This document shows positions 32,827 to 44,393 of a stretch of 64,000 nucleotides of DNA, in pieces. The number at the start of each line of letters is the position of its first letter. Position 1 is the first letter of the stretch. A program made the translations under genes and the position numbers. The DNA is taken from the NCBI GenBank assembly GCA_963965975.1, contig OZ014411.1:1721001-1785000 (forward strand), written 5' to 3'. A model generated the notes under the pieces. The model was not told the DNA's origin. It worked only from the letters and a program-made list of their open reading frames with translations, and ran no database searches. Source of the DNA: Xestospongia bergquistia. Lineage: Eukaryota; Porifera; Demospongiae; Haplosclerida; Petrosiidae.

Positions 32827-35143
32827 ATTAGTTCCGGTTATTGAAACCACACCCAATACCGTGGGCGTACATATATTAATAAAATTAAGAATGATAATAA
32901 TAATAATAATAACATAGTTGGTATAGAATCTATAGATAATAAATATGAATAGATGAATATAGATAACCAAAAAACATAGTAATCAATAATCAAGTATAAA
33001 ATTACCAATAAAACCAAAAACTTGTCTTTGTAGAAGACTTTCAATGGACACAATTGAAATGATATCAGGTTAAACAAGAGTCACATATTAACATTATGAC
33101 TCATCATTGATTGGCTTTAATCATAGAGCACAATACTAAACAGAAATTACTTCTTAAAATGTCAATAACTACTTGAGCATTGATCAATGTGTCATTAGAA
33201 AAGGACTTGTGACAACTTACAATTCATACATTCTAATACAAACACAAATTATATATTGTTTCTGGTTGAACTTCAACATCTTTGTTAATAAGGAGACCAT
33301 TCCACTATATCCAGTCTAGAGATTCAAAGTGTAATGTTTGTGATTTAAACTATCATAACTATATAGTATAGTTTTAAATAATCCAAAGTAAAGTATATGG
33401 GTGATTAAGACCATCTTGATTGATATCAGTCCCATGTCTAGTCTATATTGATATAATTATTAACATTGTAATATGTTACATTTTGTGTGCTATATGTTAT
33501 TTTTAAACTATCATAGTCAGTATAGTCATATTTACTTGTTCCAAAGTGAAGTTGGCTAATACCACCTTGATCAATAGTTCTATATCCAGGCTATAGAACA
33601 TTGACATTGTACAATAAGACAACTATTAAATTAAAGATACTTTTTGACAAACTATATAAATAAAACTAAATTAATAGTGCACTTGTAATAACAAGAGAGT
33701 GCAACAAATCCACTACTCATATATGATCCAGAGTGAAGTATAGCTGCTCTCTTTCAATAACATTATAGCTATACTCTCATTAATATAATCCCTTTTTATT
33801 AGATTCTATGTCTTCTAAAGCTGTATAAACATCATCTTCATTCAAATTTCCAGGATGTGACTTGGATGTTATTTAGTTGCATAATGTCTGGACAGGTACT
33901 TCATATGGTGTACTTTCCATAGAAATGTATGGAGTAGCTAAATCATATAAGTCTGAGATAAACACTAAAAAGGATGGACTGCTAAAAATTTTTAGTAATG
34001 GCATTATTATAGCAAATATTACTATGGTAACATTTACCATAACAACAATTACATAACAGCAACATGCAATATGTATCACTATAGCAATAATTAACATACT
34101 AATTATTGATATTTTTAGATAAATCTAAAATAGTTTTTTAAAGTAAATTACACATATTCACTTTAAATGCAAGAGTATCATCTAAATAATAATGATATTA
34201 AAATATTGAAGTTTTAGACAAATGTTAACAAAGTATCTCTTATAGGATTTGTTATAGCAAACATTTGCTCACCATTATTTTGAGTATTTACTGTCATTTT
34301 GTCTGTACAATGATGTGATCTCCAAACGAAAAGTGTAACCAATATTATTATGATAGTATTACAAAAATAAGAGACACACCCACATTAACCCCATTATTTT
34401 TCCTTTATTGTTAGTGTCTTTATCATTAGGTTGACCTGATGGTGCAGGTGTAGAAGAGGATATAACAATTTCAGTATTTGTATTATCAGACTGGTTAGTT
34501 GATATAGAACCTGTAGTATATTATGGAAAGGTTAATAAAGTTTTTTTGTATCAAGTATAACAACAAACAAGTGACATTAGATGACCAATTGACCAAACTA
34601 GGAAACATTAATTTATTTTTTAGTCTAAATAAAAAATTATTACTTATCAACACTTTCAAATTAATAATCAACACCAGAACGTCATCAAGTCACATAATGT
34701 ATGAACAAATAAATTTATATGTAACTCACTTATACAGTGTAGCACATTTTCACTCCATTGTCCTAACAAACAAATTATACTGGATACATCATTTAGTTTG
34801 TACTATACAGAAAAATCACTGTAGTACCATTAATATAACGAGCATGAACAGGACTATGTGATCCATGATCTGGTATACCTGGCTCACTACTGTCAGGAAC
34901 ACATAAGGGAACAGATTTTCTCCATTGTCCAGATGATAGACAAAATATAGATTATTCTCATTGTAGTGTATAGCCAATTATACAGTTAGTTAACAGTGGT
35001 GGGCTTAATGGTAATCTTCTACTATTAGTAGGAATACCAGAATTATTACATAAATTCAAACAGGTTAGTACATTAATAGTCCATGTTTTGTTATCTTGAT
35101 ATTATTACCTTTTTGATAATAGAATGATTACAATGATATATAA
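32824..35143. repeat. Duplicated receptor segment A'
   Basis: Direct copy of 25,012-27,362. The left edge is fused to a PRDM9-like exon 1; on the right the receptor sequence continues without a break, so this is probably the original location and A the duplicate. Confidence 0.85.
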
Positions 35144-35390
35144 TGACAGATGCCAATGTGTAAGAACTTCCTTCAATATATCTATTCATTGGAGTGATCT
35201 GATTTGAACAAGTCACTAATGTACACATTGGTAGTTTGTTGTCCTAATTATTGTCTGCTTGACATGTAATATTAGCACTTCCTGATAGTTCATAGCCTAT
35301 ATTACATAGGAATGACACAACAGTACCATATTTATAGTTACTTGGTAATGCAGAGCCATTACCTGGCACTCCAAGTGTGGCATGGTATTG
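33850..35390 (-). pseudogene. CCP receptor copy A', with frameshifts
   Basis: The same modules as copy A are seen, plus one more CCP upstream (about 35,390-35,160: LGVPGNGSALPSNYKYGTV, then CNIGYELSGSANITCQAD, followed by an in-frame TAG). The membrane-segment exon has a 7-base and a 1-base deletion relative to copy A (around 34,351 and 34,391), so its hydrophobic frame is broken. It is therefore more decayed than copy A, though it is the one with upstream sequence. Confidence 0.6.
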
Positions 35391-35399
35391 TTATAATTA

Positions 35400-35965
35400 A
35401 TACTTTAATGTAATTTTATATTAACTTATAACTCATAAAATAACAATAGCAAATTAACTGATTGATGACAAATACATGTGTACAATTCTAACATTACTGT
35501 GTAACATTCATGAGATGACTCAATAGTTAACAGCACATACTTGTTGTCTCATTTATAGATTATAACTGATATAATTTTGTTATGATTTTAGTGTAGTAAA
35601 TAGTATCTTAACAATCGTTTTTAAAAAAGCATATTAAAAATCTAAGCATTTTATTATGCAAGAGCACTAAAAGTTGCACTTAGAGCAAAAGCATTCATTA
35701 TAGCACAAATGTGACTAATAGTAACAGCAGTTGCTACTATTATTATATTTGTAGTAACTCCTTCTACCTTAGGTATTTCACTGAATTGAATGTCTTTAAT
35801 CTCTGAACAACAATGGCAGATAACAATATATTTATATACACAGAAATATCTCAATGACGTCACAAATTATTCCAAATAATTACAATGCATATATAACACA
35901 ACATAATAAGTCTAAATATACTACAATATTGAGCCTAGTTTACAATAAACAACAATATTAAGGAA
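35400..35965. other. AT-rich spacer between receptor genes
   Basis: A minus-strand frame of 69 codons (35,863-35,654) contains a hydrophobic stretch (TNIIIVATAVTISHICAIMN), but has no matching splice context or family; I do not call it a gene. Confidence 0.3.
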
Positions 35966-35970
35966 ACACA

Positions 35971-38511
35971 TTAATAATATATATTTTCCAAACGCGTAGT
36001 AGCAGCATAAGCTGAACATTCAGTCATTGGTATGTCAGTAGTACTAACTACTTGTCTATCATAATCTGTGTTTTTTTCAGTCAAAGTATTCTCATCCATT
36101 GGTTCTGAGGCTTCGTTTCTATAACAATTGAATATAAACATTTCTAGAACAATGTTGCAAACTTACAATGTGGTAGGTGTTTCATAACATGGACCTGTAG
36201 TGATAGCAATATTTTCTTTTTGTCTGCAAAAAATGTAATTGTTATGTTTTGAAAATATTAGATTTATTACCTTAATTTATACCTTTTTGATTTTTTCTTA
36301 TATACAATGACAACAGTCAACACCAAAGTTATAATCACAATACTAGCAATACTTAGTATCAAAGCTGAACTAAAACCAATAATTGTTAATCTAGTATCAG
36401 AGAAAATGTTCTCTGTTACAATAGTTTCTGGAAGTGACACTAAAATTTTTAATAATTTTAATAATGTCATATATATTCACTTATTATACCTGTAGTAGTG
36501 TTCATCACTATTGATGTGAAGATACTGGTTAATAAAACAGTATCTTTAAGAAAATTATTTAGGCAAAGACACCATTTTTATTGAGCATTTTTTTACATCT
36601 TTCCTATTTCATTTTTGTACTATAAACATGTGAATGGACAGCTTAAACACACATATTGTAATATATAAAATGCATTTACATTTAATGAAAACTAGTGATT
36701 CAGAGCCATTATCTGGTACTCTTGGATCAATAATTACAGTAAGTAATGTTACAAATTGGTAGTGGCCCACAACAATTTTTCTTAGCTTACATGCAATAAA
36801 GAATTAGCTGATAGTATTACATGTGAAACTAATAGATGCTATAGCTACTAGTGTTTCACTGACCATTATTAGATATTCCAGGATCAGGACAGTCAATAAT
36901 CAAACATAATGGTATGTGACTACTCCATTGACCATTAGCTTGACATAGTGCTGTTTCATTACATTGAAGCTTATATCCAGTATCACATGAAAAAGTCATT
37001 GTATGTCCATTAAGTGGTGCCCCTTGATCACCACATTCTACTATGATACAATTTAAGGGTCTAGGCCATGATCCATTCAGTGGACAAGTTATGGTACTAT
37101 TTCCTATAGGCATATATCCAATACTACAGTTATATTGTATCTCCATCAACTAGTGTGGCAATAGCATTTGTTACATTTGGCACATTGCCACAGTCAACGA
37201 CTGCTAAGGGAAAAAATAGCATAATAATACACAGGTTGTATATGCTAAATGTAAACATAACATTATTTTAATTACTAATTATGTATTATGAAATGAAAGT
37301 TTATTTAACTACATAAGTAGTAATGTATTAATAATCAAACAGTATTATGTTTTTGTTTTTACTAGATCAAAGAAGTTTGCTACATACAATTTATATAGTC
37401 ACAAATATTTACATATATTGGTATATAAAATCAACTAAGTGATACGTATTTTCAAGATGCCATTATTATATTTAACAATGTCAACAACTATATTTGTAAA
37501 CACATTATTATTTACTAATAACAGACTCCGCATTTAATATTAGTAGACATTCATAAGTTAATTTAAGTGACAAATGTCTATACAGGTTGCATTTGCAAAA
37601 AGTAAACATAACATGGTTTAATTATTAATGTATTATAAATATAACTGCTTTTTACTGTTAAAGTTGTAGAAATGTGTTACTATTATAGTTTCCCATCTTG
37701 ATCAAATTAAGTATTTACAATCAATTTGTATAAACGTATATTACTTAAATCAACAAATCATTATACACTTTCAAGTTGTCATTGTTATATTTTTATATTT
37801 GTATTTGTATTTGTACACATATTATCACTTACTAATTAAAACTTCAGCATGTAGTATTTGATCTTGTACATTACTTCCATTACTACAGTCTATTTTAATA
37901 GCAGACACATTGCCTGCTGTCCTGCATACTCCATTTTTATTATTATTATAAAAATTTCCTATTAATTGTATAGGGTTACTAGAGCATAAATAAACTCCAA
38001 TGACACTTCCTTTACGAACTCCAGCAGGAGATGATAAATTAGGTCTTTCTGTCTGAAGATCTCTTTTTCTATATCGATTTGTTTTCTCTTTGTTCTCACC
38101 ATTAAAATAAAATTTGTATGATAATACGGTGTTATTATCCTACAATTAGAACAAACCATTCAAACATTTCAAATTGACAATTTAATATTACTTTTTCATA
38201 AGATCCTCCTCCAATTGTTTTCCATATAGCAAAAGTAGCATAGTAAGTTCTATTACTTAAATTATTATCATAATATCCAATTTTGTACTGATCTATGCTC
38301 CCTGAACAAGTTGCTGGTGCCTCAACATTCAGATACCAATAACCTCCAATGTTTGAAACAGTAGATCTGGATTTGCTTTTGTAATACTTTCCTACACTAC
38401 ATGTCTGACCTAGTAATAATTGTTAAGACAAATATAGTTATAATTCTAACACTTACTTAAAACATTTGAAAGTAAAGCGCACACAAACAAAACAGTAGAG
38501 AGTAGGTTCAT
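35971..38511 (-). CDS. CCP (sushi)-domain single-pass receptor, possibly degenerate in the middle
   Basis: Exon 1 (38,511-38,457) encodes a signal peptide (MNLLSTVLFVCALLSNVL). Exons 38,409-38,192 and 38,139-37,833 encode an extracellular region I do not recognise, with few Cys. From 37,200 CCP modules follow (DCGNVPNV; CPLNGSWPRPLNC; VECGDQGAPLNG; CQANGQWSSHIPLC). A one-base frame change near 37,145 interrupts the first module, and sequence from 36,855 to 36,540 is only patchily readable. The 3' end is clean: 36,439-36,271 (membrane segment IIGFSSALILSIASIVIITL, then basic KKKSKRYK), 36,223-36,167 and 36,118-35,971 (tail with CYETP, DYDRQVV). It would be a surface receptor; whether the middle is spliced around or broken is open. 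Confidence 0.6.
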
Positions 38512-38519
38512 TTCGATTT

Positions 38520-39930
38520 TGGAATGAGATCCAATGAACGTTGAATTTATTTCAATTAAGCTATGAATGTATTTATCATAATAACATGAACGTGACTACT
38601 AATAAGTCATAGGTCGTATGAAAAACAAGACTTTATTCATTTCTTATTAACTAATTTTGACTCAAATAATAAAAAAATGGAGACTATTCATATTGAGTTT
38701 AAAGGTATATCTTTGCATTTGCTATAACCTCAGATACAATAAGAAAATTTGATCTGTTTTAGATATAGATCTTATTACAATATACTATAATACTATATAT
38801 GGAAATTAATTGTGCAAAAGCATTATAACTAACACAAACCAAAGTAGACGATATTTTCCTCAGTACTGAATTTTAACAAATTAACAGTAAATTTGGCATT
38901 ATTGGTTTTAATGTTTTGCTGAAATTTTACATATTTGTTGTGGATGATGAGCCAAGATATTAGCAAGTTAAATCAAAGGCATACTGTTCCCTCTTCTGAA
39001 AGTGTGACATTATCAAATTTAGTTTTCTGAGTCTGAGACTCCATGTCTTTGTCTGTTGATTGCAACTTTTCATTGAGTTATCCTAATTCCTGTAAACCAC
39101 AACAACAAATGCCAAATTGAAAAAAACTAACATATTAACTTCATTTACATACATGAACATTCCTTTTCTTAGCTTTTGTCAATAAGATAAGGTGGTGATG
39201 TTATTGTTGTAATATATACATTATTAATACAATTGTTGTTTATACAATGTATATATTACAATCCTTTTGTGATAATTGTAAAATTATCTTAAATATTTCA
39301 TCCATAATATCACTGTCTTTATACCATTGTATTAATGTTGTAAATTTTCACATTGTGTATTTGTAATTAATTATATAAAACAAAAATCCAACAGTTTATA
39401 TACATGAATAATATGACTATAATATACTAATGTAAAAAAACCTTTGAAATGACAAAAATTTATGTAATATAATCATATAACAACATATACTTAAAAATTT
39501 TGACAGCATGACTATTATATTATTACTAATTATTATATATAATAATTAATAATAATAATTTTTTATAATAATCATAGGTAATTTCTTGTATTGATGTTGC
39601 AGTAATAGACAGTCTGCATAATTAATACAAGATATAGATTACAACTTTTAATGTTTCTTAGTAATTATATAATAAATCCAATTATAGTTGAAAATATTTC
39701 ATTTACAATTTAGAAGAATTCAAGATGTAATAATGCATCTCTGATATTCTGTAACTGTAACATTAATAATAGCATTCCCTTAAAGTTTGACATGATTCAT
39801 GATAGATAAGCAGAGCAGTCATAATTGTTTTGAACATGCATATAGAGCTAATTTGAGAAATGTTATATTCATAAAGATATTTGACTATTATGAAGTTTAA
39901 CTATAATCTCACATGTTTAATTAATTAAAG
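38520..39930. other. AT-rich DNA upstream of the receptor gene
   Basis: The promoter of the receptor at 38,511 must lie here, but no motif can be singled out. No genes are seen. Confidence 0.35.
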
Positions 39931-40470
39931 CCTGGTATAAGACCAGTAAAAACATGTGCTACAAGTGCATCCATTCTAACATCCAAGTATACTCTACAAC
40001 AAAAAAAGTTGTTCATAATAAAGTTGATTAACAAGCTACATGACTGTTATAATGCACATGTAAATTCAGTATACACACATATGACATGATTACACAGATA
40101 ACATTGTTTTAAATTAATTAGTCCAGGCTTGATACATGTGTAAAAGTTACAAATATGACAGCATATGATATATTCATTTATATATACTTTGACATAATAA
40201 TGATATTATGTTATTTTTTTGAGTATTAATTAAAAAAAGCACAAATATAAGTACAGGTTAAAAGTAATAATGTATACATTGTTGTTACAACATTGTTCAA
40301 ATATTTACTGTGAACATTGGAAGAAATTTAACAATTACTCCACCCTAGTAATTTATGGCAAGATCAGTGACATATTTATATTGATTATATTAGATTTATA
40401 TAATGAATTGAATATTGGTAGTTAACAATTAATAGAAAAACATGTATAAAAATGAGTGTAGAATGGGCAA
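39930..40470. repeat. Inverted-duplication arm (partner of 4,630-5,290)
   Basis: Reverse-complement match to the left arm, see that entry. Its edge at about 40,470 abuts a coding-like exon pair. Confidence 0.6.
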
Positions 40471-40755
40471 GCATTGATTAAAGGATCAATGAAATTACAA
40501 TTGTTAGCATAGCGACGTGAATAAAGAACTTCACAAAAGTCATTATTATGTTTTCCACATACACCATGTTCTAAAAAATTAATTAAATAAGTCAAAAAGT
40601 CTCCTGTATAATTGCAGCAATAATAACTTATTAAAGGGTCAATGATTTATGAACGCAGAACTGGCTGTATGCTAGAGCAGCAAGATCATTCACAGATGGA
40701 ACACTGGATACATTACCAGCTAGTAGCGTTACATTACATTCTGTCGGGTAGTTGT
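40430..40755 (-). CDS. Cys-containing secreted-type exons, unknown gene (partial)
   Basis: Two minus-strand exon-like segments have good acceptors: from 40,755 (after CTATTTTAG) reading NYPTECNVTLLAGNVSSV then LAALAYSQFC, and from 40,570 (after TTTTTTAG) reading HGVCGKHNNDFCEVLYSRRY then NCNFIDPLINACPFYTHFY. Several Cys and N-glycosylation-type sites suggest an extracellular protein. No domain is recognised and no start was found. The open frames at 40,786-41,113 on both strands overlap only each other and are not supported. Confidence 0.35.
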
Positions 40756-41109
40756 CTAAAATAGAAGAACAAGACTGATGAAGCGTTAGTGATAAACTTC
40801 TTTTATTGTTAATATTTTGGTAAATGCTTTTGTGAATGAATTCAATTGGATCTTTGGTTGCGTTATCTTAAGCTTTGGATTGATACCTCCATTTGAGATA
40901 ATAATCAGGAAAATGACAAGTAACAAACAACAATTGCAAAATAAAGTTGCTATTTTTGATTTCCAGAAAACAAAATATGAAATTAATAAGTCTAGCTTAC
41001 AGGAAGCCAGTTTGCTGAGTGTTTTTTTAGAAAAACAGATTATTATGTTAATTGATATATTCATTGGAGATCTTTCATATAAAGTAGTAATAACATGTTT
41101 CCTAAATTG

Positions 41110-42600
41110 CTAACTATACTCTAGTTAATTTTGTTGGCGACACACAGTCTTTTAAGAAAAGTATACACTTTAGTATAATATGTCTGTAAAACTGGCCAGT
41201 CTGATATTGAGAATCAATCTTTATGATTGATGAAAATTTTTGACATCAAATTGCTTTATTTTAATCATTTATGCATGTCAGATACATATGCATTATGCAT
41301 ATTCGTGATTGGTTCGTTCATCAATATATGGTTATACAAAAATGATTGTTTTTCATCATTATAGGATTTCCAAATTGTTAGTAACAAAATTAGTTGATGC
41401 AATTTGAAGTAAATGTTTTAGTTACTAATATACTATGAAAATTGACTGTTTATAGGATCTTCTTTTGTCTAAGATTACAATTAAATTTTAATATTTGTTA
41501 AACATTCCATTCCATAAGACAATAGTTTGTATGTTTACTTTTAGTTTCCACTAAATAATTTTGTTACATAAAAAAGTATAAGTTATTAAATCAGCCAAAT
41601 AGTTCTTATGGTGACATGTCAACTAAGAAATATTAGAATCAATACAGAAGGGGCCATCACCTGATTTGTTTGTTAACTTTCACCACGCAACTTTGTATTG
41701 TAAGTGGTTATAGTACTTGATCTGCATGAATATTTGTGCATCTTCTACCCAGGACATTCATGCACTTTAAATTGCTCAACTCAGAGATAATAGTGTCAAC
41801 AGCAACAAAATGTTGCTGAGATTGCAAAAGTTCATCACTATAAACTTGTCTAGATAAAAGGCTACGAACATATATTTAAAAAAAAAAACTAGCCAAGATA
41901 GGAAAGTTGATCACTTTAAAAACCTATTTTTTGCTCAATCATTAATTTACTTTTGGACAATATTATACATTTTGACACTTTTCACCAGTTGTAGCATTAA
42001 GTTGATATATCTAGAAATAATTGTTTATGTCATGATCATAAAACTGCTAGTATACAGTGGCACTATGATTGCATATCAAAATATGCAAACTTATAGCTTA
42101 GCTAAAGAATATAGTTTTAAAAACAGTATTGGAGCTATTAAATAAGCTAGCCCCCCTACTTTTATATAAACTGATAGGCAGAGGAAGCTCAAGAAGTGAA
42201 CTAGGTTTGCTGTCATGTATTGAGTATTGCAATGTTTACATAGAGGTTTTAAACTGTTATTATAATTGCTACATGGATCCATGCATAAGTTCTTTTCTGT
42301 ATGTTTGTTGTCCTTCTAAATTGGGAGATGAGAAGGCATCCTAACATAACATATCTGAAGCATAGGAAGAAATTTTCATACAGAAGTAAATAAACTTGTT
42401 AAAAAAATATTTTTGAAAGAATTCAAAATGCTGCTTGAAAAAGCTTTGAGATTTGAAAAATGAAACAACTAACGAAGTTATTAGATATATGGTATAAACA
42501 ACAGTTGAGCTAGCAATAATGAAATAACTGATACAACTGAAAACAATTGAAATATGAAAACATTGCAATTATTATTAAATAGATACAATTAATTTCATAT
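41110..42600. other. AT-rich DNA, no gene seen
   Basis: Only short frames occur. A small piece at about 42,145-42,165 is shared with the G/C-tract repeat at 885-1,015. Confidence 0.35.
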
Positions 42601-42920
42601 CAAAAATAAACATAAAAATAATGAAAGAAATACAGGTGCTATAAGCTATGGCATTGGGTACAAGTAAAGTAAAGTAATTTCACAATACAATATTTCTAAG
42701 TCTGTCTTTTTTTTTTTGATTATATTAGATTCCCAACAACTGATACATTGATTGAATATTGATGTAGTAATCACAACCAGTTAATTAATGTCACCATAAA
42801 AAGGATCTCAAATGAATATAGATGAATTTCTGAAATGGAAAGAGGACTATGAAATTAAATTAGCTTCTTATCTTCATTTATATTACAATCTTCTCTATAG
42901 CAATAAATGAGTTATGACTA
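42600..42920. repeat. Partial direct copy of 48,530-48,720
   Basis: Blocks such as ACAGGTGCTATAAGCTATGG and the segment before GCAATAAATGAGTTATG match the right-arm sequence just before the unknown module at 48,711, so a fragment of the module's upstream region was duplicated here. Confidence 0.5.
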
Positions 42921-43419
42921 TTATTACTGCAATAGGACTGGTAAAACATTTTAAAAAAGGAGAGCACTCTAACTTCAAGATACTTTCAAACTATGTTTGC
43001 ATTGTGCTGCCTACATGAGAACAAAGAGATGCATATCTGAAGAAGTTGATATAGATATGTGTGATTACAATATACCTGATGATGCTCAGCTAGCACAATG
43101 TTGTCTTCCTAATACTATATTTTAATATAAACATAACTCCTCTCTCTTAAGTTAAACCTTAAAAAGGAACATTTTTATGTGCTATTTGCATTTATGGAGT
43201 GACTTTGAAGCTATAATTGATAAGAATGGAATAAATTATCTAAACTTCTTAATTTCATTCAATTAATATTTCTCATAAATCAGGGTTAATTATCTACAAG
43301 TAACATCTATAGAATGAGTGTACAAAACTGCTATATATGTCAATTATTTTGTAGCTCATGACTAACAGCAAATTCAGTGTAGAAAATGAAAGATATGTTA
43401 ACCAATATATGTGATTTGC

Positions 43420-43960
43420 TTTATACAATAAAAGTCCGTTGTAAAAACACCTCAAAAACTGTTTTGTGTATGCACAGTTATCATGAATAATTTTGCACAT
43501 ATAAATAACTGTATACATGCAAAACTGTTTTTTGAGGTGAATTAACAGTGTTACCTTTGCACAAGTTTGATCACAAATTGTTTGCCAAAAGTGGTCCTTA
43601 CAATAAAATGTTTTTAATACATGCAATTAACATGAATAATTGTGTATATATAGTAAATGTATGCATATAAAATTGTTTTGGGGGTGTATTAACAGTGGAC
43701 ACTTTCACAAATCAGGTCACAAATTCTTTGCCATAAATGGTCCTCATCAAAGGAACAGTTGTGTATAAATACAGTAATGACAAATAGTTGTGTATATAAT
43801 TATAGTAATAGTATGCATATGGAACTATTTTTGAAAAGGATTAACAGTGGTCCCTTTCACAAACCAGGTCACAAATTGTTTGACTGAAGTGTTCCTTATC
43901 ACAAATAAGGTCACATAAAAATACATCGCCAAAAAAAGAGGGACATTCACTTCCTACCAG
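43420..43960. repeat. Tandem hairpin repeats (inverted partner of 9,190-9,745)
   Basis: Four imperfect units. The order of units mirrors the left arm, showing that the whole array, not only single units, was copied in the inversion. Confidence 0.6.
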
Positions 43961-44234
43961 TGAACATTGCCATAATAATTGTTACATAATTCAATGTTAG
44001 GAAATGATAATCTTTGTTCATTTATTGTTTTGTATTGTATACTTTAATAAATATAATGGTTAAAATAATGAAGTCTAGAAACTAATTCAGTTAAAAAAGT
44101 AGCATGTTCAGATTCTTTTGACTCTGTATATACATTGTCATAGTGTTACTGGTGATAAATTTCTGATTGCATAGATGACTTACTGATCTTTGATGTATTG
44201 AAGTAAATGCAAGAATTACTATTTTAATACACAT

Positions 44235-44393
44235 TATTAGGCGGTTTATTTCCGGTAATTAAATGGTATAAGATTCCGCATTCCATACTATTGGGAAATT
44301 TGCATGAGCAATAGTAGAAGTGTCTTCACAGAACTGACTGAATTTCTCTCTGGGCTATATAATTTGGATTACCTCTGTCCTTACGGATACATA
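44235..44393 (+). promoter_or_regulatory. Dispanin copy D promoter
   Basis: Homologous to the other dispanin promoters; the palindrome is degraded (TTGCATGAGCAATAG), while the GTCTTCACAGAACTGA block and CTATATAATTTGGAT are kept. Confidence 0.5.

Noticed and set aside
40786..41113. Overlapping open frames of 92 and 98 codons on both strands
   Set aside because: They mirror each other, show no domain, and have no splice context.
42091..42344. Opposed open frames of 63 and 71 codons
   Set aside because: No recognisable domain, no splice signals and no second copy.
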